The notes: a model not told the origin generated them from the letters alone. 64,000 nt of DNA from Rikenellaceae bacterium (GCA_015060015.1 SUZG01000007.1:1-64000); one strand, 5' to 3'. Positions 52,418 through 61,525 are shown, numbered from the stretch's first letter. Program-made: numbers and translations.

Positions 52418-54532
52418 ATGGGAAACTATCTTGACAACAGCGTGAAATATGTACCCGGTGTGGGTGAGGCCCGAGCAAAACTTCTGGAGAAGGAGCTGGG
52501 CATCATCACCATTGGCGATTTGCTGCGTCACTATCCGTTCCGCTATGTGGACCGCACGAAGATATATCCCATAGCCGAGGTCAATGAGTCGATGGACTCG
52601 GCACTTGTGCAGATACGGGCACGCGTGACGGGCGTAGCCTATGCGGGCACAGGGCGTTCACAACGCTTCTCGGCCTTTGTGTCAGACAGCAGCGGCTCGG
52701 CAGAGCTGACGTGGTTCAGAGGCATAAAGTGGATAGAGAAGAGTATCGAGGTGGGGCGTGAATATCTCATCTTTGGTCGTCCCTCGTTCTTTCGTGGCGA
52801 GCTACAGATGGCCCACCCCGAGCTGGACCTCGTGGAGAAGGCCCTCAACCGCCCCGTGCAGAGTGCCCTGCAAGGCATATACCCCTCAACCGAGAAGATA
52901 GCCTCGTCATTTGGAGCCAAGGGGTTCTATAAAATCATCACAAATGCGTGGAGCATAGCCCGGGAGCATATCGAGGAGTCGTTGCCGGAGAGCCTGCGAC
53001 AGCATTACGGGTTGTTGTCGCTGCGTGAGGCGATGTTCAACATACACTTCCCGCAATCGGCCGAGATGCAGAAGAGAGCCGAGCAGCGACTGAAATTTGA
53101 CGAGTTGTTGGGCGTACAGCTATCGATACAGACGCTGCGTAGCGACCGCCTGTCCAAAAATAACGGATTTCTCTTCCCTCGCGTGGGAGAGTTGTTCAAC
53201 ACCTTCTTTAACGATAAGATTCCCTTTGCTCTGACCTCGGCACAGAAACGCGTGATTAAGGAGATACGACAGGATACCGTATCGGGCTACCAGATGAACC
53301 GCCTGCTGCAAGGCGATGTGGGCAGCGGCAAGACGATGGTGGCCCTGATGTCGATGCTTCTGGCCGTAGATAACGGTTTTCAGGCCTGTATGATGGCTCC
53401 GACCGAGATTCTTGCACGCCAGCACTTCGCCACCATATCGCGGCAGACCGAAGGTATGAATCTGCGTGTGGCCATACTCACCGGCTCATCAAAGACGGCT
53501 GAACGCCGCCGGGCATTGGAGGGCATAGCATCGGGCGAGGTGGATATCCTCATAGGCACGCACGCCCTGATTGAGGATAACGTGCGTTTCGCCAACCTCG
53601 GATATGTCGTCATCGACGAGCAGCACCGCTTCGGCGTGGAGCAGCGAGCAAGGCTCTGGACCAAGAACCAGCAGCCGCCGCACATACTCGTAATGACCGC
53701 CACACCCATACCCCGCACGCTGGCGATGACACTCTATGGCGACCTTGATGTCTCGGTTATTGACGAGCTGCCACCCGGACGCCAGCCCATACGCACCTAT
53801 CACTACTACGACTCGGCAAGGCTCAAACTATGGGGCTTCCTGCGTAAGCAGATAGAGGCAGGGCGACAGGTCTATGTGGTATATCCGCTTATCAAGGAGT
53901 CCGAGACGATGGACTACAAAGACCTTGAAGACGGCTTTGAGTCAATCGTGAGGGACTTTCCCCTGCCCGACTACCGCGTCACGGTATGTCACGGCAAGAT
54001 GAAGCCGCAGGACAAGGAGGAGTCGATGCGTCAATTCAAGGAGCACGAGGCCGACATATTGGTTGCCACATCGGTTATCGAGGTAGGCGTGGATGTACCC
54101 AATGCTACGGTTATGGTCATCGAGTCGGCAGAACGCTTCGGCCTGTCGCAGTTGCACCAGTTGCGAGGACGCGTGGGACGAGGTGGCGAGCAGTCGTTCT
54201 GTATCCTGATGTCGGGCGAGAAGCTCTCGCGTGAGGCACGACAGCGTCTGCAAGCCATGTGCGAGACTTCGGACGGCTTCCGTCTGGCGGAGCTTGACCT
54301 CAAACTGCGAGGTGCGGGCGACATAAACGGCACACAGCAGAGTGGCGTGGCTTTTGATTTGAAGATTGCCAACCCGACACTCGATGCCGAACTGCTTGCT
54401 ACGGCTCGCGAGGCAGCCATAGCCGTTCTCTCGGCCGACCCACAGCTGGAACACCCCGACCACAGGATGCTCAAAGCCCTGCGGGCACGACACTCGGCGG
54501 GTCGTAAATTTGACTTATCGATAATATCGTAA
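52418..54532 (+). CDS. recG: ATP-dependent DNA helicase RecG
   Basis: The 704-residue superfamily 2 helicase reverses stalled forks and branch-migrates recombination intermediates. An N-terminal wedge/OB domain (about 1-240) precedes helicase motifs I (GDVGSGKT, near 302), II (DEQHRFG, near 400), III (MTATPIPRTLAM) and VI (QLRGRVGRG, near 585). I chose the ATG at 52418: the in-frame ATG at 52358 precedes the promoter boxes and encodes non-conserved residues. Promoter geometry implies a leaderless or nearly leaderless mRNA. Confidence 0.93.
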   Translation: MGNYLDNSVKYVPGVGEARAKLLEKELGIITIGDLLRHYPFRYVDRTKIYPIAEVNESMDSALVQIRARVTGVAYAGTGRSQRFSAFVSDSSGSAELTWFRGIKWIEKSIEVGREYLIFGRPSFFRGELQMAHPELDLVEKALNRPVQSALQGIYPSTEKIASSFGAKGFYKIITNAWSIAREHIEESLPESLRQHYGLLSLREAMFNIHFPQSAEMQKRAEQRLKFDELLGVQLSIQTLRSDRLSKNNGFLFPRVGELFNTFFNDKIPFALTSAQKRVIKEIRQDTVSGYQMNRLLQGDVGSGKTMVALMSMLLAVDNGFQACMMAPTEILARQHFATISRQTEGMNLRVAILTGSSKTAERRRALEGIASGEVDILIGTHALIEDNVRFANLGYVVIDEQHRFGVEQRARLWTKNQQPPHILVMTATPIPRTLAMTLYGDLDVSVIDELPPGRQPIRTYHYYDSARLKLWGFLRKQIEAGRQVYVVYPLIKESETMDYKDLEDGFESIVRDFPLPDYRVTVCHGKMKPQDKEESMRQFKEHEADILVATSVIEVGVDVPNATVMVIESAERFGLSQLHQLRGRVGRGGEQSFCILMSGEKLSREARQRLQAMCETSDGFRLAELDLKLRGAGDINGTQQSGVAFDLKIANPTLDAELLATAREAAIAVLSADPQLEHPDHRMLKALRARHSAGRKFDLSIIS

Positions 54533-54609
54533 CCACACAAAAAGGCTGTGACGAAATAATTTCGGCACGCTATTCGTTTGTATAGCAGATAACAACAACT
54601 TTTTTCAGG

Positions 54610-55410
54610 ATGAAGCGTCTAATACTATTTGTCTGCACACTGCTCATAGCATCGGCAGCATCGGCCCAGCTATATGTGCCGGGCGAGAGCTTGAAATATA
54701 AAATCAGCTATAAAGCGAAGCTCTTCCCCAATACCGAGGTGGCCAAGGCCGAGATGACGACCTCGGAGGCGTCGCTTGACGGTATGCCCGCATACAGGGT
54801 CTATGGTCACGGCCAGACAGCCAGAGCATTCAGCTGGATACTCCCCATAAACGACGCCTACACGATATGGATTGACCCCAAGACCAACCGCACGAAGCGT
54901 TTTGAGAGTGATCTGCACGAGGGCGACTACACATTCAGGAGTACCTATATATTTGACTGGATAAACCACAATGTGCATACGCGTTGGCAGAGGCGTCAGC
55001 GTGAGGAGCAGTTCAAGACGATGCGTCTGACGGACAGAAGCATGGATGCACTGTCGTTATACTTCGACCTGCGAGCCACACCCGACGAAGATATAGTGGA
55101 TGGTTTCAGCAAGGACTTGGAGATGGTTCTGGAGGATACAATACGCACGCTTCGCTTCCGCTATTCGGGGCGTGAGGTGCGTAAAATCAAGAATCTGGGG
55201 CGTTTCAACACCATAAAATTCCGTTGCACGATAGCCACCTCCGATGGCGAGTCGTTCCAGGACGGCACGGAGTTCGTGGTGTGGATTTCGGACGACAAGA
55301 ACAAGATTCCACTCTATGTGCAGACGCCAATCAAGGTGGGCAGTATATGTGCTTATCTCTACGAATATAAAGGTTTACCCTATCCACTGGATAGTTTTAT
55401 AAAAAAATGA
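54610..55410 (+). CDS. Secreted DUF3108 protein
   Basis: The 266-residue protein has a signal peptide (about 1-19, cleavage after ASA) and a beta-rich domain fitting DUF3108 (YVPGESLKYKISYKAKLFPN at the start, DEDIVDGFSKDLEMVL in the middle). The family is periplasmic and structurally of an antiparallel beta type with no known activity. It starts 77 bp after recG, with no clear promoter in between, and precedes the coiled-coil gene by 51 bp. Confidence 0.8.
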   Translation: MKRLILFVCTLLIASAASAQLYVPGESLKYKISYKAKLFPNTEVAKAEMTTSEASLDGMPAYRVYGHGQTARAFSWILPINDAYTIWIDPKTNRTKRFESDLHEGDYTFRSTYIFDWINHNVHTRWQRRQREEQFKTMRLTDRSMDALSLYFDLRATPDEDIVDGFSKDLEMVLEDTIRTLRFRYSGREVRKIKNLGRFNTIKFRCTIATSDGESFQDGTEFVVWISDDKNKIPLYVQTPIKVGSICAYLYEYKGLPYPLDSFIKK

Positions 55411-55412
55411 GT

Positions 55413-55420
55413 TATATTTG
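55413..55420 (+). promoter_or_regulatory. -7 box before the coiled-coil membrane protein gene
   Basis: TATATTTG lies immediately after the DUF3108 stop and about 40 bp before the next ATG. No clear -33 element is seen. Confidence 0.5.
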
Positions 55421-55461
55421 CAGTGCAAACAAACAAGTATTAACATTAACCCTCACAGATT

Positions 55462-56394
55462 ATGAGAGAAGATTATAACGAGAACGATTACGATGCTCGC
55501 GACGAGTACGAGTACGAATATGAAGAGGAGCAGGTCGTAGATGACAAGGCGGTCAGAGGCTACCGCATTGTGATTATCATCCTGGCCGTGATTCTGGTCG
55601 CTTTGTCAGCTGTCTATTTCAAGATGCATCAGGAGCAGAAGGCCGACTATGCACTGCTGGAGGAGGACCGTACAAAGATTCAGGGCGATCTGGACAGCCT
55701 TATCGTGTCGTACGACGGTTTGAAGACGCAGAACGACTCTATCGCCGCCAATCTGGAGGAGGCGAAGTTGCTGGTCGAGCAGTTGAAGAACGAACGTCGC
55801 CTGAACTACAATAAGATTCGTGCCTATCAGAAGGAGGTCGGCACTCTGCGTACCATTATGCAGGGTTATGTCCGTCAGATTGACTCACTCAATACGGTGA
55901 ACAAGAAGCTCACGAAGGAGAATATATCGTACAAGAAGGAGATTTCGACCGCCCAGCTGCGTGCCGAGATGGCCGAGGAACGTGCTGCCGAACTCAACGA
56001 CAAGGTACGCGTAGGCTCGGTTGTCCGTGCCCGCAGTATCAGCATCACACCGCTGAACGGCAAGAACAAGGAGATTACCCGCGTGAAGAATGCGGCACGT
56101 CTGCGTACCAACTTCGTGCTTGGCGGCAACGAGCTTGCCGAGCCGGGACAACGCAAGATTTATCTCTGCATCACCTCGCCCGAGGGTTATATCCTGTCGG
56201 GTCCCGAGGCCGCCACATTCTCTTTTGAGGGCGAGCAGAAGGTATATTCAGCATCGCGTGAGGTCGATTATCAGAACGACGACTTGGAGGTGGGTATCTA
56301 CTTCGATGGTTCGGGCTTCACCGCCGGAACATACAAGGTTGAGTTGTTTGTCGATGGCAAACTTATCGGCCAGTCGGAGGTTGCCCTGCGATAG
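55462..56394 (+). CDS. Membrane-anchored coiled-coil protein of unknown function
   Basis: The 310-residue protein has an acidic, Tyr/Glu/Asp-rich cytoplasmic tail (1-30). One transmembrane helix (about 37-55, IVIIILAVILVALSAVYF) is followed by a long coiled coil (about 60-180). A C-terminal beta-rich domain (about 190-310) has RKIYLCITSPEGYILSG and GTYKVELFVDGKLIG, resembling bacterial immunoglobulin-like folds. The topology places the coiled coil and beta domain in the periplasm. No family name recognised. A very strong terminator follows. Confidence 0.75.
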   Translation: MREDYNENDYDARDEYEYEYEEEQVVDDKAVRGYRIVIIILAVILVALSAVYFKMHQEQKADYALLEEDRTKIQGDLDSLIVSYDGLKTQNDSIAANLEEAKLLVEQLKNERRLNYNKIRAYQKEVGTLRTIMQGYVRQIDSLNTVNKKLTKENISYKKEISTAQLRAEMAEERAAELNDKVRVGSVVRARSISITPLNGKNKEITRVKNAARLRTNFVLGGNELAEPGQRKIYLCITSPEGYILSGPEAATFSFEGEQKVYSASREVDYQNDDLEVGIYFDGSGFTAGTYKVELFVDGKLIGQSEVALR

Positions 56395-56410
56395 CGGAGA
56401 GCATGACACA

Positions 56411-56448
56411 ACAATAAAGGCTACCTTCCGGGGTAGCCTTTGTTATTG
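56411..56448 (+). terminator. Terminator after the coiled-coil gene
   Basis: ACAATAAAGGCTACC pairs with GGTAGCCTTTGTTATTGT around a TTCCGG loop. The outer ACAATAA/TTATTGT extension makes this hairpin unusually long. Confidence 0.88.
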
Positions 56449-56454
56449 TGGTGT

Positions 56455-56748
56455 GGTTAGGGAGGTTAGAGAAGTTAGGGAAGTTAGGGAAATTAGAGAA
56501 ATTAGGGAGTTTATGGAAAACATTATCTCTAAATTCACTAAACTCCTTAAATTCACTAAACTCCCTATAAATTTACCCGACCGAGCAAGACACCAAAATC
56601 ACCTTGCCTCAAAATATACCAAAAAGTCGCATAGCAAGAGGGATTTTTAGGATTGCGAGGGGAGAAAAACCGCAGCATACTGGGCGTATGTGAGGATTTT
56701 TCGACCGAGCAAGACACCAAAATCACCTTGCTATGCGGCTTTTTACTC
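56455..56748. repeat. Composite 9-nt-period hairpin and palindromic module (copy 2)
   Basis: Seven 9-nt units close to AGTTAGGGA (56455-56517) face five complementary units (56526-56570). A module then follows to 56748. In the module, CTTGCTATGCGGCTTTTT near the right end is inverted relative to AAAAAGTCGCATAGCAAG (56621-56638). GACCGAGCAAGACACCAAAA occurs twice directly (56578 and 56703). The right end is the stop codon and last Glu codon (GAGTAA, minus strand) of the TonB receptor gene. A second copy of nearly equal length lies at 59390-59681. Short frames inside are by-products of the 9-nt period. Confidence 0.85.
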
Positions 56749-59070
56749 CATTCGGGAGCTATCCCCACCCTTCTCAATACTCTTTGAGTTGAAGGCCTTG
56801 CCACTCTTGAATGACCACGAGACACCCAGCCGGACACTCGTTGAGTTTCCACCGCCCCAAGTGGTTATTCGGCGGGTGAAATCATCCTGACGGAAGGTAA
56901 GTGTCTGCTTCTGGTTCAGGATATTATTCACATCGCACACCAACGTCCAGTTATCCTTAATCTTCTTCTTAACCGACACCGAGAGGAAATTCAGACCCTT
57001 GATATGTGCGTTGCTCTCCACGATATTGGTAAAGCCATACAGCGAGGTATCGATAAAGAACTGACGCGGCAGCTTGAAGGTCATAGAGGTGTACCACGTC
57101 GCCATAGTGTGGGTCGTTATGGGGCTGTCGGCGGTCAGACGCTGCTCCATCAATATACCTGTCAGATTGGTTGTCCAGTCCCACCACTTGGTAAGAGTTA
57201 CGGGCAGACTCACATTTACCGAGTAGTTGCATATATCGGGCAGGTTGGCGTATGTAAGATTCAGCATACGGGAGTCATTCTCGTCGGCAACAATCATCTG
57301 ATGAATGGCATCCTGCTGAAGGTGTGCCGAGAGTGTAATGCTATATTTGTATGCCACAACGCCCGTCAGCGAGAAGGTATTGGTATATGAGGGGTCGAGC
57401 AACGGGTTTCCCGTCTGGTAGGTGTAGTCCGACACCTGCATACGCTGGGGCGTGAGGGCCCAGAAGCCGGGGCGTGAGATGGTGCGAGAGTACTGTGCCA
57501 CCAACGAGTGCTTGCCCGCCTTATCCAATGCAAACGAGAGGTTGGCATTGGGGAACAGCGAGAAGTAGCTCTGACTCACATCGGCACCCTTGCCGTTGGT
57601 ATGGGTATATTCGCCACGCAGGCCCACGACAGCACTAAATCGGCCATAACGCATCGAGGCGGTAGCATAGGCGGCGGCGATATTCTCGGCATAGGAGATA
57701 TCGTGATCCTCAACCACCGAAGGGAGCCACACGCCTTCGTTCTCGTAGCGATATGTGGCGGCCGAGTTAATCTCGTTGTAGGTATATTTAGCACCATATT
57801 TCAAGGTCCAGTGCTGCGAAAATGTGCGTTCGCGGGCAGCCGTCAGCGTAGCCACACGAAACAGGCCGGCATTGTCATTCTTGTAGAGGGAGTCGTATTG
57901 AGGCAGCGACAGCTCGCTGATAGAGGTACGATTATCCGAGCCGTTGCGGGTGTCGCGGTGGGTGTAGTCGGCTATGAACTTCAACTTCGAGCCGAGGGTA
58001 TCGGTCTTGATGATGTAGTTAAGCGTAGCGTTGTAGGTCTCGTGCTCGCTGTATGTCTTGAAAAGGCTCTCGCTTAATCTCTCGGCCACATCGCTGCGAT
58101 ATAGTGTCGAAGAGGTGTTGTTCTCGTCGCTGTCATGTGCCCAGAAATCGAACGAAGCACCCAATGTATGTTTTGAATTCAGCTCCGCCACCGCCGAGAG
58201 GCTTGTGCCATAGCTATGGTATTTGCTTCTTTGCAACGACGAGGCATCCATTGCAGCGTTTGCCGTGTGATAAGAGGTGTTCTCGGTGGCGTGCCAATCG
58301 GTTTTGTGAGGGCTGTACCACGCCGAAGCAGAGAGGTCGAACTTTCCCACGCGGGCATTTATCGATGCCGAGGGGTTGTAGTGCTGCATATCCTTTGACT
58401 GAGAAGAGTACATTCTGACAGAGCCCATAACGCCATTATCCAAGCGGCGGCGGGTAGTAATCATAATCATACCGCCCGACGATGAAGCGTCGTAGTCAGC
58501 ACCCGTCTGCGGCACAATCTCAATCTTCGAGATATCCTCGGCACGCAGTTGCTGGATGTATCGCACCAGCTCCTCGCCCGAGAGTTTTATCTCGCGGTCG
58601 TTGATATAGACCTTCGTGCCACTCGCACCGTTTATCGAAATCTCGTCATCCTCGACACGCACGCCGGGCGACTGCTTCAACAGCTCCGCACCATCCTTGC
58701 CGATGGCGGCCGCCGAGTTGTTCACATCCACAACAAAGCGGTCGGCCTCGCGGCGTATCTTGGTGGTTTCCACCACCACTTCGCCGATGGAGGTTGCCGA
58801 TACGCGGAGTGTGACATCACCAAGAGAGGTCTCGCCCTGCACGCTTATCGCCTGCTCGACACTCTCGTAACCGACAAACTCAACCAAAAGCGTATAGTCG
58901 CCCTGCGGCAACGACAGCGAGAAGCAACCATCATCGTCGGTCGTGCAGCCGACAACGACCTCGTCGCCCTGCATAGCCAGCACGGTAGCATAGCCCACAG
59001 GCTCGCCCTTTTCATCTATCACGCGGCCGCTTACGCCCTCCGCCGCAGCCAAAGCAACCGATGCAAGCAT
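56743..59070 (-). CDS. TonB-dependent receptor-like outer membrane protein, signal peptide interrupted
   Basis: From the first usable ATG the frame has 775 residues: an N-terminal carboxypeptidase-regulatory-like domain (about 12-95, GRVIDEKGEPVGYATV), a plug domain (about 95-215) and an outer-membrane barrel of the OMP_b-brl_3 type. Upstream in the same frame is ATG-AAG-TAG (59106-59098) followed by IFSLFVCFSM, a normal signal-peptide core. So the native reading frame is broken by an amber codon at position 3. Starting at 59070 leaves only MLASVALAAAEG, too short for export. It may be a recent null allele, a pseudogene or a sequence error. The promoter at 59148 is intact. Confidence 0.75.
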   Translation of the reverse strand: MLASVALAAAEGVSGRVIDEKGEPVGYATVLAMQGDEVVVGCTTDDDGCFSLSLPQGDYTLLVEFVGYESVEQAISVQGETSLGDVTLRVSATSIGEVVVETTKIRREADRFVVDVNNSAAAIGKDGAELLKQSPGVRVEDDEISINGASGTKVYINDREIKLSGEELVRYIQQLRAEDISKIEIVPQTGADYDASSSGGMIMITTRRRLDNGVMGSVRMYSSQSKDMQHYNPSASINARVGKFDLSASAWYSPHKTDWHATENTSYHTANAAMDASSLQRSKYHSYGTSLSAVAELNSKHTLGASFDFWAHDSDENNTSSTLYRSDVAERLSESLFKTYSEHETYNATLNYIIKTDTLGSKLKFIADYTHRDTRNGSDNRTSISELSLPQYDSLYKNDNAGLFRVATLTAARERTFSQHWTLKYGAKYTYNEINSAATYRYENEGVWLPSVVEDHDISYAENIAAAYATASMRYGRFSAVVGLRGEYTHTNGKGADVSQSYFSLFPNANLSFALDKAGKHSLVAQYSRTISRPGFWALTPQRMQVSDYTYQTGNPLLDPSYTNTFSLTGVVAYKYSITLSAHLQQDAIHQMIVADENDSRMLNLTYANLPDICNYSVNVSLPVTLTKWWDWTTNLTGILMEQRLTADSPITTHTMATWYTSMTFKLPRQFFIDTSLYGFTNIVESNAHIKGLNFLSVSVKKKIKDNWTLVCDVNNILNQKQTLTFRQDDFTRRITTWGGGNSTSVRLGVSWSFKSGKAFNSKSIEKGGDSSRME

Positions 59071-59147
59071 CGAGAAGCATACAAAAAGTGAGAAAATCTA
59101 CTTCATATTGTTAGTGGTTTTATTGATTTTATCTCTGTTTTACGATG

Positions 59148-59178
59148 CAAATATATTAATCTTTTACTACTTTGCAAA
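59148..59178 (-). promoter_or_regulatory. Promoter of the TonB receptor gene
   Basis: The minus strand reads TTTG (59175-59178), 19 bp, then TATATTTG (59148-59155). Transcription would begin near 59141, about 35 nt before the ATG at 59106. Confidence 0.7.
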
Positions 59179-59389
59179 ACAAAGTACTAATTTTTGCACA
59201 TTTTTTTTTAATACCTATATTTATAGTATAGCAAGGCTCGGGGATTTGTTTTTGATTTTCGGAAAATTTCCAATGGCAAAATTAGGTCACAGAGGGTCGT
59301 TTTGCAAAGTTAAAACCACTGATTGGGGAGTTAAATCCCCCACTTTCGGGATATGCCGTTTTTGACGAAAGCCGAAGGTGAGGGAGGGG
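59179..59389. other. AT-rich spacer without recognisable gene
   Basis: No gene, tRNA or terminator is visible. The only structure noted is a short GGGGAGTTAAATCCCC hairpin near 59326-59341. Confidence 0.5.
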
Positions 59390-59681
59390 AATAGGGAGAT
59401 TAGGGAGGTTAGAGAGATTAGGGAAGTTAGGGAGGTTAGGGAATTTAAGGTTGATTTTCCTTAAACTCACTAAATTCCCTAAATTCCCTAAACTCCCTAT
59501 AAAATTACCCGACCGAGCAAGACGCCAAAATCACCTTGCCTCAAAATATACCAAAAAGTCGCATAGCAAGAGGGATTTTGAAGCTGCTCGAAGTTCACGA
59601 AAGCGGAGCATACTTGGGGTATGTGAGCATTTCGAGAACGAGGCAGATGCCAAAAGAGCCTTGCTATACGGCTTTTTACTC
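59390..59681. repeat. Composite 9-nt-period hairpin and palindromic module (copy 3)
   Basis: The left arm has units AATAGGGAG, ATTAGGGAG, GTTAGAGAG, ATTAGGGAA, GTTAGGGAG and GTTAGGGAA (59390-59443). The right arm carries their complements (about 59455-59500). The module after them matches copy 2 closely up to GAGGGATTTT, diverges in the middle except for GCATACT-GG-GTATGTGAG, and ends in CTTGCTATACGGCTTTTTACTC. That end is the stop and last Glu codon of rlmH on the minus strand, the same arrangement as at the TonB receptor gene. Confidence 0.85.
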
Positions 59682-60149
59682 GTGGTGGTAGGGCTCGTTA
59701 TGCAGAATAGTAAAAGCCCGATAGAGCTGCTCGGCAAAGATAGCACGCACAATCTGGTGCGAGAAGGTCATCTTTGAGAGAGAAATCTTGCCGTCGGCAC
59801 GCGAATAGACATCGTCAGAGAAACCGTAGGGGCCACCTATGACCAGCACAAGGCGTTTCACTCCCGAGAGCATACGCTTTTGCAGCCATTGGGCATACTC
59901 CAGCGAGGTATATTGAGTGCCTCTCTCGTCCATAAGCACGAGAAAATCGCCCTCGACGATGTTTTTCAGTATCATCTCGCCCTCCAGCTGCTTCTGTCGC
60001 GAGGCGGCCATATTGCGAGTGTTGCGTACGTCGGCAATGGTTGTGACGGCGAACTTGCAATAACGGTTTATGCGTTTGGCATACATCGCAACCAACGCCT
60101 CAACCTCTGCCGAGTCGGTCTTGCCGACAACTATAAGCTCGATATTCAT
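59676..60149 (-). CDS. rlmH: 23S rRNA (pseudouridine1915-N3)-methyltransferase
   Basis: The 157-residue SPOUT-family methyltransferase methylates pseudouridine 1915 in helix 69 of 23S rRNA. The SAM-binding trefoil-knot motifs are visible in DEERGTQYTSLEYA-like sequence near 94, LVLVIGGPYGFSDDVY near 117 and ISLSKMTFSHQIVRAIF near 133. The C-terminal EPYHHE ending is typical. It lies 12 bp downstream of the truncated GH2-like gene. Its stop codon begins the composite repeat. Confidence 0.94.
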   Translation of the reverse strand: MNIELIVVGKTDSAEVEALVAMYAKRINRYCKFAVTTIADVRNTRNMAASRQKQLEGEMILKNIVEGDFLVLMDERGTQYTSLEYAQWLQKRMLSGVKRLVLVIGGPYGFSDDVYSRADGKISLSKMTFSHQIVRAIFAEQLYRAFTILHNEPYHHE

Positions 60150-60161
60150 ACCCCGAAAAGA

Positions 60162-61472
60162 CTACAAATCGCTGTTCCACTCGCCATCGGCACCCTCGTA
60201 GATTACGGGGCGGCTCTTCTCAACCGACTTCAACCACTGATAGGCCTTATACATATTGTAGCCGTTGCCCGACTCCTTGCCTCCCAGAGCAAAGCCTATG
60301 ACGCACGAGTGGTTGCGGGAACGGTAGTACATAGCCTTCACTCTACGCAGATACTCATCCTTCAACGCAGGGTCATTCGAGGGCGTGCCTCCCACCTTAC
60401 GGTCATCGCCCGACGCAGAGTTAATGTTCGCCCTGTCAATAACATAGATGCCCGCCTTGTCGCACACATCGTAGAACCACTTTGGCTGCGGATAGTCGGG
60501 ACAGAGGGTGTTGTAACCCTCCTTTTTGAGCTGTGCAATGGCCACAGCGGTCGTTTTGGCATCGGAGAGAGAGTTGAAATGCTCCTTGCATTTCAGGTTC
60601 AGCTCCTTATCGAAGCGGTAGAATTTGCCATCGCGTAACTCGGTCTCGCCGAAGCCCACCTTGAAGGGGATATACTCCCACAGCATACCGTTTCGCTTGA
60701 CATAAAGCGTAACGCTATACAGCGGAGCCTTGCCCTCGCCCCACTTGTTGTCGTAGGCGTGGTAGATGTCGGGGTGGAAACGCAGCGTGTCGGTAGAGTG
60801 ACCCTCAACCTCCAACGCATTGACGCTATACTCCAGCAACTTCCCGTTGGGGGCATATATATCGTAGCCTATCTGTATGGTTTCAAGGTAGTTGAAGTCG
60901 TTGTTTGCCACAACCCTCAAGTCCAGCTTGGCGTAGCGGCGTGTAGAGTCGGGACGCAGTACAACCTCAAAATCGCTGACCGCAAGGCGGCGTTGTGCGA
61001 AGATGTAACACCCCTCAAACTGCTTACGCTTGGGCTGCTCGACACCCTCCTGCAACTGCGGCGTGCGACTCTCGCGAACACAGACGATAATCTCGTTGGT
61101 ACCCTGACGCAGATATGACGAAAGAGAGAAGTCGGCAGGCGTGAGTGCATCCTCGACTTCGGCGGCTATCTTATTGTTTACGAGCAATGTATAAGCACCG
61201 CCCACATTTTCCAGATGGAGGAATACATTGTAGTCGTTCAGCGACGAGTCGAGCCCTACGCGTTGCAGGAAGCGTTCCTCGCCAGCGGCTGCAACCAGCA
61301 GCTCCGGCGTGAAAGACATATATCGTGCTATGCCGTTGCGGTTATCGACCTCGGCATCCTCACGCTTGTCGTAGGTGATGAACTCCGAACGGAAAATCTG
61401 TGCATCCTGTGCTGCTGCCGCAACTATCGAAAAAAGGGCTATGCCCAACAAAAAAAATCGTTTCATAATCAT
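60162..61472 (-). CDS. Truncated GH2-like secreted protein, probably not an active glycosidase
   Basis: The 436-residue protein has a signal peptide (cleavage after AAA near 21). A jelly-roll sugar-binding domain (about 30-160) and an immunoglobulin-like domain (about 165-275) precede the first part of a TIM barrel. The acid/base region reads RNHSCVIGFALGGKESGNGYNMY, where active GH2 enzymes have LGNE followed by SGNG: the Asn before Glu400 is Lys and one residue is inserted. The chain ends 36 residues later, before the nucleophile strand. It is either a decayed beta-galactosidase or a binding-only derivative. Its promoter (61526-61556, minus strand) is good, which favours expression. Confidence 0.75.
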   Translation of the reverse strand: MIMKRFFLLGIALFSIVAAAAQDAQIFRSEFITYDKREDAEVDNRNGIARYMSFTPELLVAAAGEERFLQRVGLDSSLNDYNVFLHLENVGGAYTLLVNNKIAAEVEDALTPADFSLSSYLRQGTNEIIVCVRESRTPQLQEGVEQPKRKQFEGCYIFAQRRLAVSDFEVVLRPDSTRRYAKLDLRVVANNDFNYLETIQIGYDIYAPNGKLLEYSVNALEVEGHSTDTLRFHPDIYHAYDNKWGEGKAPLYSVTLYVKRNGMLWEYIPFKVGFGETELRDGKFYRFDKELNLKCKEHFNSLSDAKTTAVAIAQLKKEGYNTLCPDYPQPKWFYDVCDKAGIYVIDRANINSASGDDRKVGGTPSNDPALKDEYLRRVKAMYYRSRNHSCVIGFALGGKESGNGYNMYKAYQWLKSVEKSRPVIYEGADGEWNSDL

Positions 61473-61525
61473 TACAATTTATCGCGATGTCGCAGAATGT
61501 CGTAAAAACAGCCCGACACCATCTG

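Noticed and set aside
56455..56570. CRISPR array made of 9-nt units
   Set aside because: Units are far too short, adjoin without spacers, and are mirrored in the other arm; no cas genes are present.
59451..59777. 108-codon frame through the repeat element and the end of rlmH
   Set aside because: The first part only translates the 9-nt repeat and the module, and the last part is antisense to rlmH. A similar short frame at 56457-56650 stops early. It reflects the repeat, not a gene.
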